Below, one piece after another: positions 7,130 to 17,700 of a DNA stretch of 30,561 nucleotides. Source of the stretch: an uncultured Anaerolineales bacterium (lineage in GTDB: Bacteria; Chloroflexota; Anaerolineae; Anaerolineales; Villigracilaceae); NCBI GenBank assembly GCA_937928015.1, contig CALFXA010000150.1:1-30561 (forward strand). Reading direction: 5' to 3'. The position numbers were made by a program, and so were the translations under genes. A model generated the notes under the pieces. It worked only from the letters and a program-made list of their open reading frames with translations, had not been told where the DNA came from and did not search any database. Every line of letters begins with the position of its first letter. Positions within the stretch are counted from its first letter, which is position 1.

Positions 7130-7696
7130 ATGGTTTATTCTCAGACTGGTTCGGCCCTCCCTCCCTTCCAGCAGGGCGGTTTGGATTCGCTGTGCGGGCT
7201 GTACAGCATCGTCAACGCGGAACGCATCATCAACCGATCCAGCGACGACGAGACCCAGCAGTTGTTCGACGACCTGATCCACTTCCTTTCGCGGCGCAGA
7301 TTGTTGAGCAAATTCCTGATCGGGGGCATCATCCACAAGGAAATGCTGGTCATCCTGAACAAGGTGGTGGGCAAAAAGCGCATCAATAGCGTGCAAATCC
7401 CCTGGCGCGGCGTGCCCAACCCCGACCTGACCACTTTCTGGCAGTCGATGCAGTCTTTTCTGGACGGGACCCCGCAGCGCGCCATCGTCCTCGGCCTGCA
7501 AGGCTACCACGATCACTGGACCGTGATCGAGCGCATCACCAATCGCTCGATCTTTCTGTACGACTCGTCGATGATCCAGCGCCTGCCGCGCTCGCACTGC
7601 ACGACGGTCTACCCCACCTGGAAGCGCAGACACGTGTTGCTGCCCGCGCAGACCTATTTCCTCTCGAACGAGGACGGCGACGAGTACGAGATTTAG
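7130..7696 (+). CDS. Candidate papain-like (C39-type) cysteine peptidase
   Basis: A 188-residue protein without signal peptide or transmembrane segment. The N-terminal GGLDSLCGLYSIVNA places a Cys (22) at the start of a helix after a Gln (14/15), as in papain-fold peptidases. YHDHWTVI supplies a His (129) entering a strand, and LYDSS an Asp (145) about 16 residues later. Order and spacing fit a Cys-His-Asp triad, so I infer a peptidase or acyl-transfer enzyme; substrate is unknown. The frame is open upstream to 6890, but ATG 7130 is chosen because a well-formed promoter lies at 7008-7036 and the conserved part begins here. It is monocistronic, with a structured leader and a repeat hairpin downstream. 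Confidence 0.6.
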   Translation: MVYSQTGSALPPFQQGGLDSLCGLYSIVNAERIINRSSDDETQQLFDDLIHFLSRRRLLSKFLIGGIIHKEMLVILNKVVGKKRINSVQIPWRGVPNPDLTTFWQSMQSFLDGTPQRAIVLGLQGYHDHWTVIERITNRSIFLYDSSMIQRLPRSHCTTVYPTWKRRHVLLPAQTYFLSNEDGDEYEI

Positions 7697-7723
7697 CTCG
7701 ATCTGCTATTTTGAGGGATTTTC

Positions 7724-7791
7724 ACCGCGGAGACGCAGAGAACGCAGAAAAACCTTTGAAGAAAACTCCGCTACCTCCGTTCCTCCGCGGT
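7724..7791. repeat. Hairpin-forming intergenic repeat, copy type 1
   Basis: A 68-base imperfect inverted repeat. The outer arms ACCGCGGAG (7724-7732) and CTCCGCGGT (7783-7791) pair perfectly. Inside, each arm repeats an 8-9-base unit (CGCAGAGAA on the left, the CTCCG-type complement on the right). It follows the protease-like gene and precedes a small gene. It resembles the CACGGAG/ACGCAGAG-type dispersed repeats seen in many bacterial genomes, and its design parallels the element at 13528-13590. Together with 7792-7882 it fills the gap between genes; besides a TAAAAT box at 7849-7854 I see nothing else there. Confidence 0.65.
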
Positions 7792-7882
7792 TCGAGACAG
7801 GGAATTACTTCTTTTCTTTCAAAGGCCGCAACTTGCATTACATAGGGCTAAAATTCCATCATAGCCCCATCTAGAGGAAAGA

Positions 7883-8209
7883 ATGAAAAACTTCATTGTG
7901 GTGCTATTTTGCATATATGGGGTAATAGGTCTTACGTCCATCCTGATTGGCCTGGACTTAAGAAAATGGTACAGTTGGGCAATTGGAGCGTTTGGTTTTA
8001 TCGTGGGTTTCTTGTTGAGCCTCACAACTAACAACAGAGCAGAAGCCATTGCAACAGGATTGATGGTTGCTGCTGTGACACTAACAAGTGGCGCTGTAAC
8101 CTGGTCAAACAAGCGAAGGTCAAGATTCCTTCTTGAAAATAATGACAGTGAGAATCACTCTATTTTCATCCAATGGAAAAGACTTCTAAAAAGGCTTTTC
8201 CATTCTTAA
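7883..8209 (+). CDS. Small membrane protein of unknown function (108 aa)
   Basis: An unrecognised 108-residue protein with three likely transmembrane helices: about 4-23, 31-47 and 56-71. The loops are short and a basic, hydrophilic C-terminal tail follows from NKRRSR onward. GAGGAAAG at 7874-7881 precedes the ATG, and TAAAAT at 7849-7854 could be the -10 box. Base composition differs from the neighbours: sampled 60-base lines are 43-47% G+C, against about 63-65% in secA and dnaE. Together with the flanking repeat hairpin this suggests recent acquisition. It stands alone and gives no functional context. Confidence 0.65.
   Translation: MKNFIVVLFCIYGVIGLTSILIGLDLRKWYSWAIGAFGFIVGFLLSLTTNNRAEAIATGLMVAAVTLTSGAVTWSNKRRSRFLLENNDSENHSIFIQWKRLLKRLFHS
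8172..8204 (+). repeat. Perfect 10-bp inverted repeat at the 3' end of the small membrane gene
   Basis: AATGGAAAAG (8172-8181) pairs with CTTTTCCATT (8195-8204) around 13 bases. It overlaps the last codons of the 108-residue protein and lacks a T-run, so it may be a weak terminator or an mRNA 3'-end stabiliser. Confidence 0.5.
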
Positions 8210-8265
8210 ATCTTCCGCCCCACCCCAAAGACTTATCCGTATAATTTTTGACTCATTCCGAATCC

Positions 8266-8300
8266 AGGACCGGCGTCCCATCGCCGGTCCTGTTCGTTTT
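8266..8300 (+). terminator. Terminator-like hairpin before the amylase gene
   Basis: AGGACCGGCG (8266-8275) and CGCCGGTCCT (8282-8291) form a perfect 10-bp stem with a TCCCAT loop, followed by GTTCGTTTT. A perfect TATAAT at 8240-8245 lies upstream of it and TACAAT at 8305-8310 downstream; the latter could be the amylase -10 box. No good -35 was found for either. Confidence 0.65.
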
Positions 8301-8338
8301 CCAGTACAATCTATTCCACCAACCAAGGAGAAACCATT

Positions 8339-9679
8339 ATGGGTGTCATGCTGCAAACTTTTTATTGGGACTGTCCGCGCGAGGACGGCAAGGAATTCCA
8401 ATGGTGGAACACCATTCGGGCCCAAATCCCCGCGCTGGCCAAAACGGGATTCACATCGCTGTGGTTGCCGCCCGCGCACAAGGCGGGCAACATTAGCGGA
8501 CCGTCAATGGGCTACGACCCGTACGACTTCTACGACTTGGGCGAGTTCGACCAGAAGGGCGGAATCCCCACCTGGTTCGGCACCCGCGCAGAGCTGGAGG
8601 CGCTCATCCGCGAGGCGCACGAGCACAACCTGGGCCTCATCGCCGACATCGTCATCAACCACAACAACGGCGCAGACCAGCAGGAGGTCAACCCCATCAC
8701 GGGCCAGTCGCGCTGGACGCTGTTCCAGCCCAAGAGCGGCAAGTTCCCGCGCAATTGGGAGGCCTTCCACCCCAACATGTACGAGTCCTGGGACGAGATG
8801 GCCTTCGGCGACATGCCCGACCTCTCGCACCGCAACCCCTATGTGTACGCCGAGCTGCTCAAGTTCGCGCGCTGGATGATCGAGGAGGTCGGCTTCGACG
8901 GCTTCCGCTACGACTTCGTCAAAGGCTACGGGGCCAACACCATCACCGCCATTCAGGAATACCGCTACCTGCGCAACGGGCAATATTTCCGCCCGTACGG
9001 CGTGGCCGAATTCTGGGACAATGCCCGCGCCATCGAGAACTGGGTGGATTTGGCCAACTTCTCCAACTCCAACCCTGTCGATGCCTTCGACTTTCCGCTG
9101 CGCGAGATGCTCAAGGCCCTGTGCGACCAGTATGGCTTCAGCCTGCGCAGCCTCGCCACCTGGGAAACCGTCCTGCAAAGACAGCCGCAGACCACCGTCA
9201 CCTTCGTCGAGAACCACGACCTGCGCGACGAGGGCCGCCCCATCGTCAACGACAAATTGCTGGCCTACAGCTACATCCTCACGCACGAGGGCTATCCCTG
9301 CGTGTTCTGGAAGGACTACTTCAACTACAACCTGGCCCTCGAAGGCACCCCCAACGGGATCGCCGCCCTGGTGGGCGCGCACGAGCAATACGCCGCGGGC
9401 GGGACCTCGACCCTGTTCCTGTCCGACGACCTGTACATCATGCAGCGCAACGGATACGGCTCCGCGCCCGGGTTGATCTACATCCTCAACAACCGCGGCG
9501 ACAACTGGAACGGGGCCTGGGTCAACACCCAGTGGCAGAACACCGCCTTCCAACCCGTGGCCTGGTGGAGCAAAACCGACCTAAACCGCCCCGTCAACCA
9601 ATCCACCGGGGCCGACGGACGCGGTCAGTTCTTCGCTCCCCCGCGCGGATATGTAGTCTATGCGCCGATTGCACGCTAG
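8339..9679 (+). CDS. GH13-family alpha-amylase (cytoplasmic)
   Basis: A 446-residue glycoside hydrolase that should cleave alpha-1,4-glucan bonds. The four GH13 regions are visible: DIVINH (103-108), GFRYD with nucleophile Asp192, the acid/base Glu224 in GVAEFWD, and FVENHD with His293/Asp294. The N-terminus (VMLQTFYWD) starts directly with the first barrel strand, so there is no signal peptide and the enzyme should act on internal glycogen or imported dextrins. A short beta-rich domain C ends the protein. AAGGAG at 8325-8330, eight bases before the ATG, supports the start. The length fits small two-domain amylases. It is monocistronic and ends in a bidirectional terminator. Confidence 0.94.
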   Translation: MGVMLQTFYWDCPREDGKEFQWWNTIRAQIPALAKTGFTSLWLPPAHKAGNISGPSMGYDPYDFYDLGEFDQKGGIPTWFGTRAELEALIREAHEHNLGLIADIVINHNNGADQQEVNPITGQSRWTLFQPKSGKFPRNWEAFHPNMYESWDEMAFGDMPDLSHRNPYVYAELLKFARWMIEEVGFDGFRYDFVKGYGANTITAIQEYRYLRNGQYFRPYGVAEFWDNARAIENWVDLANFSNSNPVDAFDFPLREMLKALCDQYGFSLRSLATWETVLQRQPQTTVTFVENHDLRDEGRPIVNDKLLAYSYILTHEGYPCVFWKDYFNYNLALEGTPNGIAALVGAHEQYAAGGTSTLFLSDDLYIMQRNGYGSAPGLIYILNNRGDNWNGAWVNTQWQNTAFQPVAWWSKTDLNRPVNQSTGADGRGQFFAPPRGYVVYAPIAR

Positions 9680-9681
9680 GT

Positions 9682-9707
9682 CTTCGCGCTGAGCGAAGTC
9701 GAAGCGC
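9682..9707. repeat. Dispersed-type short repeat (CTGAGCGAAGTCGAAG core)
   Basis: The core CTGAGCGAAGTCGAAG (9689-9704) is flanked by GCGC on both sides and can fold two mutually exclusive ways: CTTCG/CGAAG, or GCGCT/AGCGC. From memory this core is common in intergenic repeats of unrelated bacteria; only one copy was seen in this window. Confidence 0.5.
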
Positions 9708-9734
9708 ACAGATTACAAAACAAATTTGCTTTAA

Positions 9735-9770
9735 AAACAGCGCCCTTCATAATCGAAGGGCGCTGTTTAT
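9735..9770. terminator. Bidirectional terminator between amylase and acidic-protein genes
   Basis: AAACAGCGCCCTTC (9735-9748) and GAAGGGCGCTGTTT (9755-9768) form a perfect 14-bp stem around ATAATC. The A-rich left flank supplies a U-tail for the minus strand, and TTTAT does so for the plus strand, so it can end both convergent genes. Confidence 0.9.
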
Positions 9771-9772
9771 GA

Positions 9773-10663
9773 TTATCCAGCCTCTTCCATGGGCGGACCT
9801 TCCTCCTCCATACCGCCCGAGAATGGCTCCGCTTCTTCGACCTCGATCTCGGCCTCCTCCCCGGCGTGCTCCGCTTCGGCAGCAGCCTCCGCGGCTTCCC
9901 CCGCCATGTGATCGATCTCCGCCTGCGAGTCTTCTCCTTCGGCAGATTCCTCCGCTTCGGTTTCAGCCTCGCCCGCTTCTCCCTCCTCTTTTTCTTCCTG
10001 TTCCCCTTCCTCCTCCTCACCCTCGCTTTCCGCCTCTTTCTCCTCTTCCCCTTCTTCTTCGCCTTCTTCGTCTTTCTCTTCTTCTGACTCCTCCTCTTCT
10101 TCCCTCTCTTCCTTTTCCTCGTCCTGCTCCTCTTCTTCGTCCGACTCCTCTTCCTCAGACTCTTCATCCTCCGAATCTTCTTCGGATTCCTCTTCCTCTG
10201 GGCCTTCCTCCGATTCCTCCTCGGCTTCTTCCTCTTCCACTTCTTCTTCTGGTTCCTCGCCGCCTTCCTCCCCGCCCTCCGCGGACTCCTCTCCCGCTTC
10301 CGCTTCGGCCTCGGCAGTCTCTTCCTTCTCCTTGCTGGATTCAGCATCCTCCCCCGCCTCAGTCTCGACCTCGCTCGCGGAAACCGCCGCCTGGATGCGG
10401 GCATGCGCGTCCCGCCATGTGGATAGGACCACCTGATGCAGCTCGGGCATCTCCTGACGCAGGCGTTCCATCACCTCGGCATAACGGACATACATGGAAT
10501 GGTCGCCTTGCGGCTGCTCCAGGTCCGCGTGGATGCTGGAGAGCAGCGCCAGCGCCTCGCCTGATTCCAAATCCTTTGCGTCCAACATGGACTGAAACAA
10601 CGATAACTTGTCCGCCGCCCTCGAACGATGAAACAGATCGTTATGGTCTTGAGAGATGGGCAT
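9773..10663 (-). CDS. Glu-rich low-complexity acidic protein with helical N-terminus
   Basis: A 296-residue protein in two parts. The first ~95 residues form a normal, mostly helical module (for example LSLFQSMLDAKDL and YVRYAEVMERLRQEM). From about residue 105 the chain is dominated by Glu with Ser, Asp, Ala and Gly, almost without hydrophobic residues until the last ~20. I do not recognise the N-terminal module. Such tails can bind basic proteins, metals or keep partners soluble. The ATG at 10663 is chosen because AAAGGA precedes it by seven bases on the minus strand; an upstream ATG at 10699 has none. The poly-purine composition keeps other frames open, creating long false ORFs. No signal peptide is visible. 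Confidence 0.8.
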   Translation of the reverse strand: MPISQDHNDLFHRSRAADKLSLFQSMLDAKDLESGEALALLSSIHADLEQPQGDHSMYVRYAEVMERLRQEMPELHQVVLSTWRDAHARIQAAVSASEVETEAGEDAESSKEKEETAEAEAEAGEESAEGGEEGGEEPEEEVEEEEAEEESEEGPEEEESEEDSEDEESEEEESDEEEEQDEEKEEREEEEESEEEKDEEGEEEGEEEKEAESEGEEEEGEQEEKEEGEAGEAETEAEESAEGEDSQAEIDHMAGEAAEAAAEAEHAGEEAEIEVEEAEPFSGGMEEEGPPMEEAG

Positions 10664-10745
10664 GGTACTATCCTTTGAATAATACAGGAACAACATCAAA
10701 AGTATATCGAGGATAGATTAACATGGCATGATGTCCATAGCAGAT

Positions 10746-10779
10746 AAAAAAGAGACCCGTCTCACGACGAGTCTCTTTT
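10746..10779 (-). terminator. Rho-independent terminator of the aconitase gene
   Basis: On the minus strand AAAAGAGAC (10771-10779) pairs with GTCTCTTTT (10748-10756), with an added CGT/ACG inner stem, and ends in a run of six T. It lies 14 bases beyond the acnA stop. Confidence 0.9.
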
Positions 10780-10793
10780 GATGCACATACCGG

Positions 10794-13502
<2,709 letters not shown>

Positions 13503-13527
13503 GGCTTACTCCTTTGGTGGTTGAGGT

Positions 13528-13590
13528 GCACCACAAAATCACGAAGGATTCAAAGGAGCGCCTTTGCCATCCTTGGGGTTCTTGTGGTGC
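13528..13590. repeat. Hairpin-forming intergenic repeat, copy type 2
   Basis: The outer arms GCACCACAA (13528-13536) and TTGTGGTGC (13582-13590) pair perfectly. An inner hairpin pairs AAGGAT-T-CAAAGG (13544-13556) with CCTTTG-CC-ATCCTT (13561-13574) around AGCG. It sits between ada and the acnA ribosome site on the minus strand. It resembles the ACCACAAAGACACGAAGG-type dispersed repeats, and its size and layout match the element at 7724-7791. Confidence 0.68.
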
Positions 13591-13643
13591 GGTTTCCAAT
13601 TTTACTGCGAGTTGGGATTTATTTCCAAACTACGGAACGCGAG

Positions 13644-14693
13644 TCACTTGTGCATGCCCGTCAATTCGCCGCGGAGCGACGCGACCAGTTGCGTCCGCTC
13701 GGCCTCTGGCAGGAAGGCCGCCTCAGCGGCGGTGAGGATGGTCCCCTTCAACACGTCGAATGGAATCTCCAACTCGTCGCAGGCCATGTGATATTCGTGG
13801 CTGAGCGTGATGCGTGAAACGCTGGGATCATCGGTGTTGATGGTGCACTTCAAGCCCTGGTTGAGCATCGAGGCCAGCGGATGCCTGCCCAGATTGGGCA
13901 CCACACCCGACTGGTAATTGCTGGTGACGCACACTTCGAAGATCGTGCCGCGCTCGGCGGCCAGTGCGGTGACTTCATCATCTTCGAGGACGCGCACGCC
14001 ATGACCGATGCGCTCCGCGCCCAGCACTTCGATGGCCTCGCGGACATTTGTGGCGGGTCCCCACTCCCCCGCGTGGATGGTGATACGCAGCCCGGCCTGG
14101 CGCGCCTCGCGGAAGATACTTTCGAATGGGGCGGCGGGAAACTCGGCTTCATTGCCAGCCAGGTCGAGGCCGAACAACCCGTCCTTGATGTGTTCCGCGG
14201 CCAGCCAGGCCACCTGCTCGGCCAGCTCGGTACTCTCGTGGCGGTTGACCGAGGCGATCAACCCCACCCGGATGCCGAACTCCTGCGCCGCTTCCTGCGC
14301 GCTGCGGATGACCCATTCCATCACGTCGTGCAGGGGAAAACCCTCCGCGCGGCTGAGCGCCACGGGCGTGAAACGCAACTCCATGTAGCGGACATTATCG
14401 CGGACGGCGTCCTCCACCGCCTCGCGCGTGATGCGATGGATCACGTCAGGTGAGCGGTAGAACAGCCGTAAGATTTTGAATTTTTCGAGGAAATTGGAAA
14501 AAGTCAGCGGGTCCTGGTCTTGCACCTGCACCAGTCCGCTCAGGCGTAGCATGCTGGCAGGGATGGTGATGCCGTGCGCGCGCGCGATGTCGAGCATGGT
14601 GGTCAGGCGCAAAGAGCCCTCCAGGTGGCGGTGTAATTCCACCTTGGGGAGGGCATGATAAACGTTCAATGGCGCGGTATCGGGTTGGACCAA
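13644..14693 (-). CDS. add: Adenosine deaminase family protein
   Basis: A 349-residue zinc hydrolase of the adenosine/AMP deaminase family, expected to convert adenosine to inosine in purine salvage. Metal and catalytic residues are present: HRH (His21, His23), HAGE (His207, Glu210), RIGHG (His231) and NTDDPS (Asp288/Asp289). The substrate-loop segment reads TSNYQSG where many adenosine deaminases have TSNVQT, so adenine or another aminopurine is possible as substrate. The start is a TTG at 14693 with AGAGGT close upstream; no ATG or GTG gives a complete N-terminus. It lies 60 bases after secA on the same strand and is probably co-transcribed, though the pairing suggests no shared function. 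Confidence 0.92.
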   Translation of the reverse strand: MVQPDTAPLNVYHALPKVELHRHLEGSLRLTTMLDIARAHGITIPASMLRLSGLVQVQDQDPLTFSNFLEKFKILRLFYRSPDVIHRITREAVEDAVRDNVRYMELRFTPVALSRAEGFPLHDVMEWVIRSAQEAAQEFGIRVGLIASVNRHESTELAEQVAWLAAEHIKDGLFGLDLAGNEAEFPAAPFESIFREARQAGLRITIHAGEWGPATNVREAIEVLGAERIGHGVRVLEDDEVTALAAERGTIFEVCVTSNYQSGVVPNLGRHPLASMLNQGLKCTINTDDPSVSRITLSHEYHMACDELEIPFDVLKGTILTAAEAAFLPEAERTQLVASLRGELTGMHK

Positions 14694-14753
14694 GTGACCT
14701 CTAAATGTCGTCCAAAGCAGGGTCGAGACTCACGCTCCGAGATTCCCCGTCGA

Positions 14754-17700
14754 CTAGCGTCGGCGGCGTTTGCGCTTCTTGCCTTCGCCGTCAGCCTCGG
14801 CGGATTCCTCTTCCGTCTCAACGGCGGCCGCGGCTTCGCCCGCTTCCACAGGCGCGATCTCCACACGGCGCGGCGTGACGGTGAAGATGCGTCCCACCAC
14901 CTGGCTGCGAATGTCGGTAAGCAGTTGCTGGAATAGCTCCGAGGCCTTGCTCTTGTATTGTACCAGCGGGTCACGCTGGGCGTAGGCTTCCAGCCCAATG
15001 GAGATGCGCAGCGCCTCGACGCGTGTCAGGTAATCGACCCACAACTCAGTGATGGACCCGAGCAGGAGCTGGCGATTGACCTCGTTCAGGACGTAGCGCC
15101 CGATCTCGTTGATCAGCGTCTCCCGATCCTCGGACCCGAGGCCTGCCGCCGTTTCGTTGAGACGTTCCTCGCCGAAGGCATTCTTCGCCGCGGGGCCGAA
15201 GTCCGCCAGGCGTTGAGCGTTGGCCGCAATGCGGTTGTACTCGCCCTGGCCCCAGGCCAGTTGCTGGGCCTGTTCGGCGGCTTCCAGATGGTCGAGCACT
15301 TCGTCCGTCAGGTCTTTGGTTTCACGGCCGTCCAGCAATTGCGCGGCCAGGAAGATGTACGTGAAGCGATTGACCACCTGCTTGATCTGGCGGTGCGTGC
15401 GCTGATCGAAGGCGGTGCGCGCGGCCTGCGTCAGCGAAAGCAGCAGGCGCATCTCGGAAGTTTCCTGATCACCTTCGAGGTTGGCCGAAAGCGACTGCAC
15501 ATCGCGCAGGATCTGACCGTTCTCGCCCACCAGCCGTTCGCGCTGACGGTCGAGCAGGATCCGCGAAGCAGACAGGATCTGTTCGGCGGCGGCGTCCCAA
15601 TCCGCCGAGTCGAATTTGAGGCCGAGCGATTCGCCCAGGCGGTTCTCGATACCCGCCACCAGACGGGACGCATAGGCCGAGGTCAACATCGCGCCGACCA
15701 TGTCGAGGATGTCATCCTTGACACTGTTGGGATCGTCACCCAGGGCGCGCATCAAATCGTTCGGCAGCTTCAGCGGATTGCGCGCCAGCGCGCTGATCTC
15801 TTCGAGCATCTTCTGCGGACGCGGCATTTCTTCCAGATCGCGCAATCCCTGGAAGTACGCGTCGATGGCTTCCTCGCGCTCGGAGATCTGAGTATTGAGA
15901 CCTTCTTCAGTCTTCTCGACCGAGGTCTCGATGGCGCGCCAGGTGTGGGCCTGTTCGGCCTCCACCGCGCGGCGGACGATCTCGCGCACGGCGTTGGGCA
16001 GGTCCCCGCCCAGGGCGTGGAGTTCGTCCAAGACCAGCGACATGCCGAAGCTGGGGAAGAGTTTTCCATCGGACATAAAGGGCGGCTGAATCTGTTCGAG
16101 CCAGGCCACCAGCTTCCACGGGCCTTCCTCGTCGTCCAGGCCGGCCTTGACGCGGCGCTCCACCTCGGTCTCCAACATCTCGGCCACGTCATCGTGCAGG
16201 TCTTCCTTGACGAAGATGCGGTCACGCTGCGAGTAAATTTGCATACGCTGCTTGTTAAGCACGTCGTCGTATTCGAGCAGGTGCTTGCGGACGTCGAAGT
16301 TGGCACCCTCGATGCGGTGCTGCGACTGCTCGATGATGTTCCCAACCAGCCCTACTTCCAGCGGCAGGGAGTCATCCACCTTGAGGCGCTCCATCAGGCT
16401 GCTGACCTGCGAGCCGCCCTGGATACGCATCAGGTCGTCTTCAAGCGAGAGGTAGAAGCGCGAAGAACCAGGGTCACCCTGACGGGCGGCGCGGCCGCGC
16501 AACTGATTGTCGATGCGGCGCGCCTCGTGGCGCTCCGAGCCGATGACATGCAGGCCGCCCAACGACTTGACGGCTTCCATCTCATCGAAATATTGCAGGA
16601 AAAGCTTGACCTCGGCATCGTAGATGCCGTGCAGAGACGGGTCCACCTTGAGCAGGGCCTGGCGACGCTCTTCGAGGGTCATGTCGAACGGGTCTTCGTG
16701 GCCCGCCTTACGCAACACACGGTTGACCGCCGAGATGACTTCCTCGGCCAGTTCGCCGCCCAGTTTGATGTCCACACCACGGCCTGCCATGTTGGTGGCG
16801 ATAGTCACGGCGCCGAACGCGCCCGCCCCCGCAATGATCTGCGACTCTTCCGTGTGCTTGCGGGCGTTCAACACCTCATGCGGAATCCCCGCTTGCAGCA
16901 CCGCCTTGAGGCGGTCGGTGTACTTTTCATCAAGGCGCAGGATACTGCATAGGGCCAGCAGGTTGGACGGATCCTCGGGATTAATGTTAGTCATCCCATA
17001 CGGCTGGACGAATTTGCGCATTTCATCAGGCTTGAGGTTTTCGAGCGGCGCATTGAACGGAACCAGTTCCGAGATCAGGCGGCCATCCTCCTCGCGGTTG
17101 TTGGCCTGGAACCAGGCATTCCGCACCAGCAGCACCTGGACCAGGCGGCGGATGGGTTCCGCGCGCATGCGGCTCGAAATGCGCTCCGAGGCATCCACCG
17201 AGGTGGTGCCCAGCAGAATGGGGCGTCCCATCACATGATTGCGCAGCACATCCTGCATGATGGCGCGCAGCTTCATTTCCACGCTGCGATAGATGACGTC
17301 GGGATAATCCTTGCGGCGATAGAAAATCTTGCCGCTCGCGTTGCTGGGCTCGTAATAGGTGTACTGATAGCCCTCGTCGTCCTTGGCCTTCTTCTCGATC
17401 AGGGTGGCGTTGGATTTGAGCGACTGGAATTCGAGGTTGGTCGGGATGGGCGAAACTTCCAGCTTGTAGATCTTGTCGAATTCTTCCGCTTCGGTCAGGG
17501 CGGTACCCGTCATGCCCGCCAGCTTCTTGTACATGCGAAAGTAATTTTGCAGGGTGATGGTGGCGTAGGTGACGTTCTCCGGCTCGACCTTGACGCCCTC
17601 CTTGGCTTCCACGGCCTGATGCAGACCGTCGCTCCAACGACGCCCGGGCATGAGGCGGCCCGTGAACTCGTCCACGATGACGACCTTGCCGCCCTGAACC

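Noticed and set aside
7724..7791. Short-period repeat considered as a CRISPR remnant
   Set aside because: There are no identical direct repeats with spacers; the structure is an inverted repeat, and no cas gene is present.
8755..10716. 653-codon open frame on the plus strand
   Set aside because: It is a shadow of the amylase gene continuing through the pyrimidine-rich strand of the acidic-protein gene; its translation is Pro/Leu/Arg low complexity without any family motif.
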